From: Mycolicibacterium sp.
GTDB lineage: Bacteria > Actinomycetota > Actinomycetes > Mycobacteriales > Mycobacteriaceae
Assembly: GCA_020637165.1 (NCBI GenBank)
Contig: JACJWN010000003.1
Coordinates: 909,579 to 973,578 of the forward strand
DNA length: 64,000 nucleotides
Direction: 5' to 3'
Below are positions 54,551-62,439 of the stretch, in pieces. A program made the position numbers and the translations under genes. Position 1 is the stretch's first letter, and each line of letters starts with the position of its first letter. Under the pieces are notes generated by a model that saw only the letters and a list, made by a program, of their open reading frames with translations, searched no databases and was not told the origin of the DNA.

Positions 54551-54696
54551 GTGGAGCTAAGGGGACTCGAACCCTGACCCCCACACTGCAGGCCCGGGCA
54601 AAACCCCTGAACAGGCAGTTGAGGGCGGTTATCGCCGTGTAGTTGGTGTCGTGGAGGCCGTAACCGTCGTCACGGTTGTCGTCAGAATTGCCGTCG
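54551..54696 (-). repeat. Repeat R2: tRNA-Ala(GGC) 3'-half plus iterons
   Basis: The core starts GTGGAGCTAAGGGGACTCGA, with a 1-base deletion in the T-stem copy compared with R3. Then come hairpin CCTGAAC...GTTGAGG and three iterons (CCGTCGTCA, TTGTCGTCA, TGCCGTCG) at 12-base spacing. It separates the truncated ATPase from brnA-brnT. Confidence 0.85.
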
Positions 54697-54700
54697 ACCG

Positions 54701-54937
54701 TCAGGCGGCGGGATGATCCCCTTGATGGAGTTTCTCGGCGATCCAGACCTTGATCAGCGACTGGCGAGTCACGCCGAGACGGGTTGCCTCACGGTCAAGT
54801 TCGGCGACCATCCACGCCGGGAAGTCCACGTTCACCCGTCGGTGTTCCTCACCGGGCCGCCGCGCCCGAGCGGTATCCAAAGCCGCGGCCATGTCCTCGC
54901 CGGCATCGAATCGTTCGTCGAATTCCTTAGCCTTCAT
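54701..54937 (-). CDS. brnA: BrnA-like ribbon-helix-helix antitoxin
   Basis: The 78-residue protein has a C-terminal RHH/CopG-type DNA-binding region, RRVNVDFPAWMVAELDREAT then LGVTRQSLIKVWIAEKL. It is the second gene after the BrnT-type toxin, overlapping it by 11 bases, which is the usual toxin-first order of brnTA. BrnA neutralises BrnT and with it represses the operon. The cassette is bounded by R2 and R3. Confidence 0.85.
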   Translation of the reverse strand: MKAKEFDERFDAGEDMAAALDTARARRPGEEHRRVNVDFPAWMVAELDREATRLGVTRQSLIKVWIAEKLHQGDHPAA

Positions 54938-55190
54938 AAAGTGCCACCTCGTTCTCTCTGGACGGGCGTACCGAAATGATCCGGATGCGTTCGTCTCGGT
55001 AGGTCACGACCGCCGACCAAACCTTGCCACCGACCTGACCGATCACCATCCACCGAGGCTCATCCGTCGTCCGCGCCGGAACCTCGATGCGGTGCGTATC
55101 CCGCCACAGTGTTTGCGCCTCGGTGAAATCGATGCCGTGCTTGAGCAGATTTGCCTCACTGCTGGCGGGATCAAACTCGAACTCCGGCAT
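54927..55190 (-). CDS. brnT: BrnT-like ribonuclease toxin
   Basis: The 87-residue protein has the family layout: FEFDPASSEANLLKHGIDFT at the N-terminus, the central D-x-R/strand region with WMVIGQVGGKVWSAVVTYRD, and C-terminal RIRIISVRPSRENEVALYE. BrnT is a RelE-fold endoribonuclease that arrests translation. A toxin-antitoxin module in an accessory cassette is expected to stabilise the DNA. Confidence 0.85.
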   Translation of the reverse strand: MPEFEFDPASSEANLLKHGIDFTEAQTLWRDTHRIEVPARTTDEPRWMVIGQVGGKVWSAVVTYRDERIRIISVRPSRENEVALYEG

Positions 55191-55284
55191 GTATGGAAAT
55201 CACACCTAAACTACTCAATTCGCAGCTTTGCCCCTCGCGCATCAGTGTGGGGACGCCATGTCGAGGACAAACAGCCGGCAAGGC

Positions 55285-55509
55285 GTCAAAACCGTCGTCA
55301 AATGACCCAACCGCCCCCGCCCAGCAAAAAACCCGAAATCATCTGACTTCGGGCTTTTCTTTGTGGAGCTAAGGGGACTCGAACCCCTGACCCCCACACT
55401 GCCAGGAACAGGCACAACCGCTGAACAGGCAGTTCAGGGTCATTTTTGGCCTGTAGTTGGTGTTGTGGAGGGAGTAACTGTCGTCAGGGTTGTCGTCAAA
55501 ATTGTCGTC
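55285..55509 (-). repeat. Repeat R3: attP-like unit with tRNA-Ala(GGC) 3'-half core
   Basis: The unit has, in plus order: two GTCAAA-type sites 12 bases apart (55285, 55297); terminator CCCGAA/TTCGGG; the tRNA 3' half (55365-55405); hairpin CTGAAC-N5-GTTCAG; and three TGTCGTC iterons at 55479, 55491 and 55503. On the minus strand the core reads as anticodon loop with GGC, stem TGTGG, T-arm and acceptor TAGCTCCA. This includes U70 and A73, which are Ala identity elements. No 5' half exists, so it is not a functional tRNA gene. It is ~93% identical by eye to R4. Confidence 0.88.
55328..55358 (-). terminator. tRNA-type terminator within repeat R3
   Basis: On the minus strand, GCCCGAAGTCA and TGATTTCGGG pair with one G-T wobble or mismatch and are followed by TTTTTT. 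It sits just downstream of the tRNA-Ala 3' end, as the natural tRNA terminator would. Confidence 0.7.
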
Positions 55510-55560
55510 GAACCGGCGGACCCTGCCCGGGTCGGCTGTGATGAGCCCATGGGTAGACCC

Positions 55561-56823
55561 CTAGGGCCCTAATGCGGAAATCGGCACGACATGGACCCCG
55601 TCGGTTCGTTTCCCGCCGCCGCCCGTCGCTGTCACGACAGCGAGAGCGGCAGGCCTGCCGTGCTTTGAGGTGTCTACATTGGCCGCAAAATTCAGGAGCC
55701 CTTTCGCAGCCGTGTCGATGACGTTTTGATCGCCCGTCAGCTTCACCTCGAATGCCGCCCAACCGTCGGGCGTGTCGATGATCGCGTCAACTTCCTTACG
55801 ACCGTGAGACTCCCGCCAGGAGTAGAGCCTGCCGCCGAGGGGTTGCGCATAGATGCGAAGGTCGCGAACCGTCATCGCTTCGAAGTGGAATCCGGCCGCC
55901 TCGAGGTCGGCAAGCAGATCCCGTGATCCAACCTTGAGCGCGGCGGTTCCCAGCGACGGGTCGACGAAGTAGCGGACCGGCGCCTCTCGAAGTTCGGTGC
56001 GCGAACGCATGTGCGGCTTCCATGCCGGCGAGTTCTCAGTGAGTTTGAGACGATCCAACGCGTCGAGGTAGGAGTTCACAGTCTCTCGCGCCGGAGCGCG
56101 ATGGTCATCGCCAGCAATGTCTGCACCTAGCGCGGTGAGTTTTATTGATGTCCCGACTGAACGCGCGAGGGATGCGAGCGCGCGGCGTAGTCGTTCGGGA
56201 GTGCGCCTGCCGACGCCGAGCTCTGGTATATCGATGTCCACGATCTGGGCGAGGTAATCGGCAATCCACGCGCGGGCGCTGCGCTCGGACTGATCAAGCA
56301 AGGCCGGCCAGCCGCCGATGACGATTCGCTCCATGAGGCCTGGAACCGTCATCGCGGTTCGCTTCGCCCTTTGGTCTTCACCGCTCAGCAATCCCGCCAG
56401 CGAAACCTCACCGGTCGAATGGCCGGACTCGAACAAGCTCATTGGCCGCATCCGGAGCGTGCCAATCCGCCCGGCGCCGGAGTGCAATTCACGCTCATCT
56501 TTGGGAGTCGCCGAACCGGTGAGGATGTATAGACCCCGGCGACGCAGATCATCGACATGCCGCCGCACCTGGTCCCATACCTCGGGCGCGCGCTGCCATT
56601 CATCGAAGAGGATTGGCGTCTCATGGTCGAACAACTCGTCCGGGTTGAGGCTGAGAAGTGCGCGCGCGTTCAGGTCTGTGTCGAAACGAATTGAAGTCTT
56701 CGCCCGTTGAAGGGCCGTTTCCGTCTTTCCACAGCCCTTCGGACCGTCGATGAGGACGGCACCAATCGCGGTCAGCCGCTCGGCCAACTCGGTATCGACG
56801 ACGCGCGCCCGATAGTCGAACAT
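55561..56823 (-). CDS. DUF4143-type AAA ATPase, full length
   Basis: The 420-residue protein starts MFDYRARVVDTELAERLTAI. It has P-loop LIDGPKGCGKTETAL near residue 30, Walker B TPILFDEWQRAPEVWD, LYILTGSATP, and SGAGRIGTLRMRPMSLFE. The C-terminal domain carries a PD-(D/E)xK-like pattern (KEVDAIIDTPDGWAAFEVKL). Such ATPases (AAA_14 plus DUF4143) are scattered in genomes and often linked to mobile DNA; their function is unproven. It is alone between R3 and R4. Confidence 0.9.
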   Translation of the reverse strand: MFDYRARVVDTELAERLTAIGAVLIDGPKGCGKTETALQRAKTSIRFDTDLNARALLSLNPDELFDHETPILFDEWQRAPEVWDQVRRHVDDLRRRGLYILTGSATPKDERELHSGAGRIGTLRMRPMSLFESGHSTGEVSLAGLLSGEDQRAKRTAMTVPGLMERIVIGGWPALLDQSERSARAWIADYLAQIVDIDIPELGVGRRTPERLRRALASLARSVGTSIKLTALGADIAGDDHRAPARETVNSYLDALDRLKLTENSPAWKPHMRSRTELREAPVRYFVDPSLGTAALKVGSRDLLADLEAAGFHFEAMTVRDLRIYAQPLGGRLYSWRESHGRKEVDAIIDTPDGWAAFEVKLTGDQNVIDTAAKGLLNFAANVDTSKHGRPAALAVVTATGGGGKRTDGVHVVPISALGP

Positions 56824-56987
56824 GGCACCAGTCTACGTTTTCGACAGTTTCTACTCTTGTTTTTCGACAAGCTCTGCTCGCGCTTTCCGACAGCCCGCGG
56901 CCAAGATCCTGCACCTCATTGCGAACTCGGAGAGAAGAGAAAGGACCTGCGACCATCACACAGGACGTGTGGGGTACCCACGTTGCC

Positions 56988-57213
56988 GTCAAAACCGTCG
57001 TCAAATGGCCCAACCGCCCCCGCCCAGCAAAAAACCCGAAGTCATCTGACTTCGGGCTTTTCTTTGTGGAGCTAAGGGGACTCGAACCCCTGACCCCCAC
57101 ACTGCCAGGAACAGGCAGAGCCGCTGAACAGGCAGTTCAGGCTCATTTTTGGGCTGTAGTTGGTGTCGTTGGGGTCGTAACTGTCGTCAGGGTTGTCGTC
57201 AAAATTGTCGTCA
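56988..57213 (-). repeat. Repeat R4: attP-like unit with tRNA-Ala(GGC) 3'-half core
   Basis: It has the same order as R3: GTCAAA sites at 56988 and 57000, terminator, core (57068-57108), hairpin CTGAAC-N5-GTTCAG, and three TGTCGTC iterons ending at 57213. The upstream ~160 bases between it and the ATPase start hold no gene. It is nearly identical to R3, so one was copied or inserted recently relative to R1 and R2. Confidence 0.88.
57031..57062 (-). terminator. tRNA-type terminator within repeat R4
   Basis: CCCGAAGTCA-TC-TGACTTCGGG is a perfect 10-bp stem with a T-run on the minus strand. It is the counterpart of the R3 terminator. Confidence 0.75.
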
Positions 57214-57405
57214 GGTGAGCAGGTGGGACCATGCGCTGCGAGCCATCAGGGCAGCAGCACTTCTCCGTGTTGCAAGAACTGGCACGTGCGACCCGCCGGA
57301 TCACATCCTTCGTTGACACGGGGCTGGATGCTTCAATTTGCGGTGGGTCGACCGATCCCTGTTAGTCCACGGCTTGGGCACGAAACGGCGTTCCAGGGGG
57401 TCCAG

Positions 57406-58278
57406 TTGACTATCGGCGTCGTCGTAAAGGTGAACGATGGCTACGTCTTGGCCTCTGACAGTGCAACGACCATCGCAGCGGAGACCCCCACGGGCATAGC
57501 TATCGCGAACATTTACAACAACGCAAATAAAATATTCAACTTACGTAAGGGCCTCCCCGTTTCCGCGATGACATTCAACCTTGGAAACATAGGTCCCGCA
57601 TCAATCTCTACACTTACGAAGGATCTTCGGGTTCGATTCGCCGGAAAGTCAGCCGAGCACAAGGACTGGAAGCTCAAGCGGAACGACTACACCATGCAAG
57701 AGGTCGTTGAGCGCTTCAAGAACTTCTTTTGGGAAGAGCACTACAAGCCCTTTGCGGATGCCGCCAAGGCTAACGGCGAGGAAACTCCCCTTCTTGGACT
57801 AATCGTTGCTGGCTACGGTGCCAACCAAGCGCTACCCGAAGTGTTCGAGTTTCAACTCACACCTCAAGGTTGTAATGGCCCGATTCCTGTCCTTGCAGGT
57901 ACCACCGGGGCATCGTGGTACGCGCAAGGAGAAGCAATCACGCGCTTACTGAACGGGGTAAGCGGCTACACCCCCCAAGCGCTAATCAACCTAGGTCTTG
58001 CGAAGGACGAGTCGGAGGCGATGGCGATCGCAGAGAATCTCGCAAGCCAGGTGAATGCGCAGCTTGTTTCGCCCGCAATGCCGATCAAGGATGCAGTCGA
58101 CTTAGCGGAGTTCCTCGTTCGCGTGACCATTGGATTTGTTCGATTCTGCCCTGGGCACCCTACCGTTGGTGGTCCAATCGAGATCGCTGCAGTGACCAAG
58201 CACGAAGGCTTCAAGTGGGTGCAACGAAAGCACTACTTCGAAGCGGCGATGAATCCAAAGCAGAGAGGTGAGCGATGA
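57406..58278 (+). CDS. Proteasome-like Ntn hydrolase (candidate)
   Basis: The TTG at 57406 follows AGGGGG at 5 bases and gives a 290-residue protein beginning M-T-I-G-V-V-V-K. After Met removal Thr becomes residue 1. Asp is then residue 17 in YVLASDSATT, exactly as in proteasome beta subunits and HslV, and a Lys follows in NANKIFNL at position 41, comparable to Lys33. LGLIVAGYG and the alternating strands support the fold. The length exceeds HslV (~175) by ~110 residues. Codon use is less GC-rich than in neighbours, suggesting acquisition. An upstream ATG at 57328 would hide the Thr. Substrate unknown. Confidence 0.65.
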   Translation: MTIGVVVKVNDGYVLASDSATTIAAETPTGIAIANIYNNANKIFNLRKGLPVSAMTFNLGNIGPASISTLTKDLRVRFAGKSAEHKDWKLKRNDYTMQEVVERFKNFFWEEHYKPFADAAKANGEETPLLGLIVAGYGANQALPEVFEFQLTPQGCNGPIPVLAGTTGASWYAQGEAITRLLNGVSGYTPQALINLGLAKDESEAMAIAENLASQVNAQLVSPAMPIKDAVDLAEFLVRVTIGFVRFCPGHPTVGGPIEIAAVTKHEGFKWVQRKHYFEAAMNPKQRGER

Positions 58279-58445
58279 CTGCATACTCGGCTGCCGAATT
58301 AGCAAGCGGTCAATCGATCTACCGGAGCGCCCCTCAGGGGCCGGCCGTCCGGCAGGCGATCAAACCATCTCGATCGTTGACTACGTCGGCGTCTCCTGCA
58401 ACAAAGCAAACCGCTAAACCCGCTCCCGACAAATCGAAGAGTTAG
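58275..58445 (+). CDS. Small protein coupled to the proteasome-like gene
   Basis: The 56-residue frame starts MTAYSAAELASGQSIY. Its ATG overlaps the upstream TGA (ATGA), so it is translated with the Ntn hydrolase gene. The sequence is Ser/Pro/Lys-rich and probably disordered, ending AKPAPDKSKS. No family is recognised. It could be a substrate, regulator or chance frame; the tight coupling favours a real gene. Confidence 0.5.
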   Translation: MTAYSAAELASGQSIYRSAPQGPAVRQAIKPSRSLTTSASPATKQTAKPAPDKSKS

Positions 58446-58551
58446 ACCCTAGATTCAACGCCTGACTGTGGGATGACCCGAAGATTCGGATTGGCGGCCG
58501 TTGGACGTCGCCGATGATCACCGAGCAATTTACTGTCGCTCCAATAGGTTC

Positions 58552-58571
58552 CTAGCCTCGATTTTTCGTGC
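58552..58571 (+). repeat. Left inverted repeat of the IS1380-type element
   Basis: CTAGCCTCGATTTTTCGTGC matches the right end at about 15 of 20 positions, with identical outer CTAGCC. Confidence 0.55.
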
Positions 58572-58721
58572 CGGTGGGGTTCGGGGGTGCTGAGCCGGGG
58601 AAGCCGCTGAGCGGTAGCGTTTTCGGGGTTGGGGTGTGTTCGGCTGGCCCGTGTCGCCGGGTGGGGCGGGCTTTCCTGTGGCCGGTGGGTCTTTCGGGTC
58701 GTCGGGGCGGGGGTCTGTTGG

Positions 58722-59168
58722 TTAGGGGAAGGCGGCGCGGAGGCGCTGCCAGGCGGTGGCGATGGCTTTGGCCCAGCGCCAGGTGGCGTCGATGCGTAGC
58801 CGTCGTTGGCGGGCGCCGCGGGTGATGCGGGCCGCGACGTGCAGCACCCGGTAGCGGAAAGCAGAGATTTCGCAGCGGGCCAGCTCCGGGGCGTCGGCGA
58901 AGCCGATGAGTTGGGCCCAGGCGACCAGGTCGGCGGCGGCCAGCACGATTTCCAGCCAGGCGGCATTGGCGTCGAAGCCGTGGCAGGGCAGGTTGGCCAG
59001 GCCGGCGGCTTTGGCTTCGCGGATGCGGTCCTCAACGCGGGCGTGCTGGCGGTGGCGTAGTTCCAGGCCGGCCAGCTGCCCAGGCACCGCGGCGGGTGCG
59101 GTGTCGGTGATGAAAGCGGTGATGCGCATGCCGTCGATGTCGGTGAACCGCAGCTGCGCACCCGGGTG
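58722..59168 (-). pseudogene. IS1380 transposase, C-terminal exon
   Basis: After the intron, the frame continues HPGAQLRFTDIDGMRITAFI, then VEDRIREAKAAGLANLPCHG and NAAWLEIVLAAADLVAWAQL. These are the C-terminal DDE-domain motifs of IS1380 transposases. The final catalytic Glu region is retained. It gives 148 residues and stop at 58722. It joins the N-terminal exon in frame at a codon boundary, so intron splicing would restore a 465-residue transposase. Confidence 0.85.
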
Positions 59169-59229
59169 GTTGAGTCGGCCCGCAGCGCGGTGCCGGTGTT
59201 GCCACCGGTCCGTTTCTGCGGGCCGCTCG

Positions 59230-59266
59230 CCGAACCCGGCGTGCGCGTCTCCACGCACCGGGCTCT
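59230..59266 (-). ncRNA. Group II intron domain V
   Basis: The sequence begins GAGAGCCCGGTGCGTGGAGA and closes with CGCACGCCGGGTTCGG, matching the conserved 34-nt domain V with its AGC triad, GNRA-like loop GAGA and internal bulge. It is the catalytic core that binds the active-site metals. Confidence 0.88.
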
Positions 59267-59281
59267 CCACGGTCTCTGCCG

Positions 59282-60754
59282 TCAGGCGGGGTTGGCCACC
59301 GTCCAGGGATTCGGGATCTTGTTACCGCGGTACCGATAACGTGCCGTGGGCACGCGACCGAGATTAAACAATGCGACCCCGTCCGCCGACGGCATGCGCC
59401 ACCGGCCGTTTGGGCCGATGAGGTGCCGTCGGAGATCGGCCCAACTCCACCGATGCAGCCTCAACCACCAGCGAGCAATCCTGTGCCACACGAAGATGGC
59501 CAGGGATTGCATAACGCTCTTGGCGACGGCATATCTGAAGTAGTTGGACCAGCCGCGCATGATCCGGTTGAGCCGGACCAACACGTCCCTGGGTGGCTGC
59601 TGCGACAACCTGCTGGTCAGGGCACGAATCTTGTCCTTCAGCAACCGGATGGGCCGATCGGCGATGAACACGTAGACGTACCACTTGTCGGTACCTCGCT
59701 TGGGTTTCCACTGGATGCGGAACCCAAGGAAGTCGAACCCCTCGCTCATGTGCACGACACGGGTCTTGGTTCCGGAGAACCGAAGCCCCAGTGGCGCGAG
59801 CACCTCAGCGATCTCCTCGCGCAGGGTATTCACATCGTCACGACTGCCGAACACGAGAACAACGAAATCGTCCGCGTAGCGGACGATCCGCCAGTTCGGC
59901 AGACCCCTCCTGCGACGGAGAGCGCGATGTATGCGGTTGCTCATCACCCCGCCCGGCTGCCACGGTCCATGGACGTGCTGATCAAGCACGCTTAGGGCGA
60001 TGTTGGCCAGCAGCGGGGACATGATGCCCCCTTGCGGCGTGCCGGTCGGGTTGTCCTCAAGGTGACCGGTTTCGGTCATTACTCCGGCCTTGAGGAACGC
60101 TTTGACCAGCGCCAGCACGCGCTTGTCTTTGACCCTCGTGCGCACCCGGTCCATCAGGGCCGTGTGCTCGATCGAGTCGAAACACGCTTCGATATCGGCG
60201 TCGAGCACCCAGCGATAGCCTCTGGTGCCCAAATACTGAATCTCAGCGACCGCGTCGTGGGCCCGTCGCCTCGGCCGGAACCCATAGGAGACCGGCAAGA
60301 AGTCGGCCTCGAAGATCGGTTCCAACACCAGCTTCAGCGCCGCCTGGACGACCCGATCCGCAATGGTCGGAATCCCCAACTTCCGGACCTTCCCGCTGCC
60401 GCCCGGTTTGGGGATCTTGCGTTCCCGCACCGGAAGCGGACGAAACGAGCCGTCCTTCAACTGAGTTCGCAGGCCGTCCAGAAACCCGGGCATCCCGACG
60501 CTGGCCTCCACGGCGGCGACGGTCAGACCGTCCACCCCAGCAGTCTTGGCACCGGAATTGCCCGCGACCCGGTCGAACGCCACCAAGAGCGTCGCCGGGT
60601 CGTACACGAGGTTGAACAGGTCATCGAAGCTGCGGCCGGGATCGGCCGCCGCCCAATGGTGAAGCTTGGTCTGCATCCCCGATACCCGAGCGCGTGGACC
60701 CACCGGGTCCGTGTGCTGCGGAGCGACGGTATTCACCGCCGCGTCTTTCAGCAT
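59282..60754 (-). CDS. ltrA: Group II intron reverse transcriptase/maturase
   Basis: The 490-residue protein has the RT domain with RKLGIPTIADRVVQAALKLV, FDSIEHTALMDRV, GTPQGGIMSPLLANI and the catalytic VRYADDFVVLV. The maturase/X domain contains RIMRGWSNYFRYAVAKSVM. It ends soon after, without a CxxC-type HNH endonuclease domain, so mobility would rely on replication-fork or single-stranded targets. GGAAGGAG precedes the ATG. It lies in intron domain IV. Confidence 0.95.
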   Translation of the reverse strand: MLKDAAVNTVAPQHTDPVGPRARVSGMQTKLHHWAAADPGRSFDDLFNLVYDPATLLVAFDRVAGNSGAKTAGVDGLTVAAVEASVGMPGFLDGLRTQLKDGSFRPLPVRERKIPKPGGSGKVRKLGIPTIADRVVQAALKLVLEPIFEADFLPVSYGFRPRRRAHDAVAEIQYLGTRGYRWVLDADIEACFDSIEHTALMDRVRTRVKDKRVLALVKAFLKAGVMTETGHLEDNPTGTPQGGIMSPLLANIALSVLDQHVHGPWQPGGVMSNRIHRALRRRRGLPNWRIVRYADDFVVLVFGSRDDVNTLREEIAEVLAPLGLRFSGTKTRVVHMSEGFDFLGFRIQWKPKRGTDKWYVYVFIADRPIRLLKDKIRALTSRLSQQPPRDVLVRLNRIMRGWSNYFRYAVAKSVMQSLAIFVWHRIARWWLRLHRWSWADLRRHLIGPNGRWRMPSADGVALFNLGRVPTARYRYRGNKIPNPWTVANPA

Positions 60755-61340
60755 TACAGTCTCCTTCCCTTCTCGAAACCGCTGCCGCCCTTCCCCATGT
60801 GCCGGGCTCTCCCCGGCTCGGAGTACTACGGCGGCTCCGCCCCACCCTGACCCGATCGGCGGTCGGTGCGCCCAGCCGAAACCCGCGGGCTGGCTGCCCC
60901 AAGGATCGGCGGGACCAGGATGGTTCCCGTGTTCACTGTGATTCGCTCGACGGATGAGGAGCCCGACTCTGCCCCTGCGGCATCACCACGGTTACCCCGC
61001 AGCACGTCACCGTGGTCTCCGGGCCGACCGACCTATCCGGCCCAGGAGTTCCCCACTAGATCTCAGTGGGTGCGCACCGCCCCGGCCCCTATCCGCCAGA
61101 TTTGAGCCGGTGCAAGATGAAGGGACGTAAACGCCGGTTCCTCGCGTACTCCTTTCCGCCACGCTCGCCGGACCCGCACCATCTGGCAGTACTGGCACGT
61201 CCCGGCTTTGTCAGGGCTGCTTCCCACCCTCCCCGGCACCACCCGGGTCAGGCTGCCCTCAGCTTCACCGTCCTGCTGCGACAGGATCAGCGACGTCGGT
61301 CTTTCACCTCCGTTCGAATCAACAGCGCCTCACGGCGCAC

Positions 61341-62291
61341 CGGGCGCTCTTTGCGCAGCACCAGCCGGGTCCCGGCAGGCCAGGTCGACAGGTTGACCAG
61401 AGTCGTGGCCTCGGCCACCCACGCCCCGTCACGCAACTCGCCGCTGGAGTCGATGGCCGGATACCAGCCGTGGGCGAGGTTGAGGGTGTCCACGGCGTCC
61501 CAGACGCGGGCGTCGACGGGGAATCCGAAGGAGAACCCGACCCCGCGATCGCGGCAGGCCTGGGCGAACTTATGGGTGGCCCCGGCGGTATCGGAGCGCA
61601 CCACCACTATCGGTCCGTTCGCAGTGTCCGGGTCGGGGCGCCATGCCGCGGGTAGCGAGGCCAACGCCTGGTCCAGGACCGTGATGTGGTCGGCGGCGGT
61701 GTTCGACCCGGCGTTTCCGGCCCTCAGCAGCCCGGCCAAGGCCTCACCGCCGGCGATCTCGGGGCGGTCCAGAAACGCCAGCAACGGGTGATGGCCGAAG
61801 GACTTCTTCCACGTCGGCGCCGCCTCGGCTTTGTTGTCGGAATGGTCGATGACCAGGGTGGCGTCCATATCGATATACAGCGGCCGGCCACGGGTCGGGG
61901 CGGCCCCGGCCGCCCAGGCCGCCGCCCGCGCCGCCGCCCGGGCGCCGCGAACCTTGGGCAGGTGCGCGGCGTCGATGCGCGAATCGACCAGCCGCCACAT
62001 CGTCGTCGTGGAGGCCTTGGCCCCGAACACGTGCTCGCGGTCGGCGCACAGCTGCCCGACTCCGTCGATGCAGTCCGCCCCGTCAGCCACCGCCGCGGCC
62101 AGATCGGCGAACACCTCCCCCGGGGCATACACCCACGACCCCTTGTAGGTGTCAGCCAACGCGGTCGTGACCTGGGCGGACAGCCCGGTCTGGTCGGCAA
62201 GTTCCCGCAGCAGCCCCATCCCGGCGTGCGACACCACCCCGTGGCCGTCCGCCGAGACTTTCACCCGCTGCGCCGCCGCGATACTCTTCAC
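61341..62291 (-). pseudogene. IS1380 transposase, N-terminal exon
   Basis: The exon has 317 codons starting MKSIAAAQRVKVSADGHGVV, including PLYIDMDATLVIDHSDNKAEA and GPIVVVRSDTAGATHKF, the DDE catalytic Asp regions of IS1380 enzymes. The exon stops at ...LRKERP immediately before the intron; unspliced reading continues 16 codons into the intron to a stop at 61287. Spliced product reads RKERP-HPGAQLRF. Confidence 0.88.
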
Positions 62292-62394
62292 CTGCGAGGT
62301 GCCTTCCTGCTGGACGACCGAACCCTAGACAAGTCCGATTATCCGTTGCAGGACAGGCACTTTCGCTTATCAACACCCCGCTACACGCACATAC

Positions 62395-62414
62395 CGCGCA
62401 AAATCCGGGCTAGC
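62395..62414 (-). repeat. Right inverted repeat of the IS1380-type element
   Basis: CGCGCAAAATCCGGGCTAGC is the imperfect complement of the left end. It lies ~104 bases upstream of the transposase start. Confidence 0.55.
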
Positions 62415-62439
62415 GAGCCGTGATTCAGCTAGCGAGAAA

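Larger units (their letters stand above)
59169..61340 (-). mobile_element. Group II intron inserted in the transposase gene
   Basis: The minus-strand RNA begins GTGCGCC at 61340 (consensus GUGYG) and ends CTCAAC at 59169 (consensus AY). A domain V hairpin lies at 59266-59230, and a domain VI with an unpaired A seven bases from the 3' end lies between. Bases 61340-60755 form the 5' RNA domains (I-III) without a protein gene. Domain IV carries the maturase. The element is a self-splicing retrotransposable ribozyme. Confidence 0.9.
58552..62414. mobile_element. IS1380-type insertion sequence interrupted by a group II intron
   Basis: The ends are imperfect inverted repeats: CTAGCCTCGATTTTTCGTG at 58552-58570 against the complement of CGCGCAAAATCCGGGCTAGC at 62395-62414. 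Inside are two halves of one IS1380-family transposase on the minus strand, split by a 2172-base intron. No clear target duplication is seen next to these ends, so the exact borders are provisional. Confidence 0.75.

Noticed and set aside
55365-55405. tRNA-Ala(GGC) gene calls in the repeats
   Set aside because: Only the 3' half is present; there is no D-arm or 5' acceptor strand next to any copy, so none can be a functional tRNA.
55363-55572. Plus-strand frames reading MELRGLEPLTPTLPGTG at the repeats (also at 57065 and near 54550)
   Set aside because: These are translations of the reverse complement of the tRNA-Ala 3' half, a well-known spurious protein pattern, not genes.
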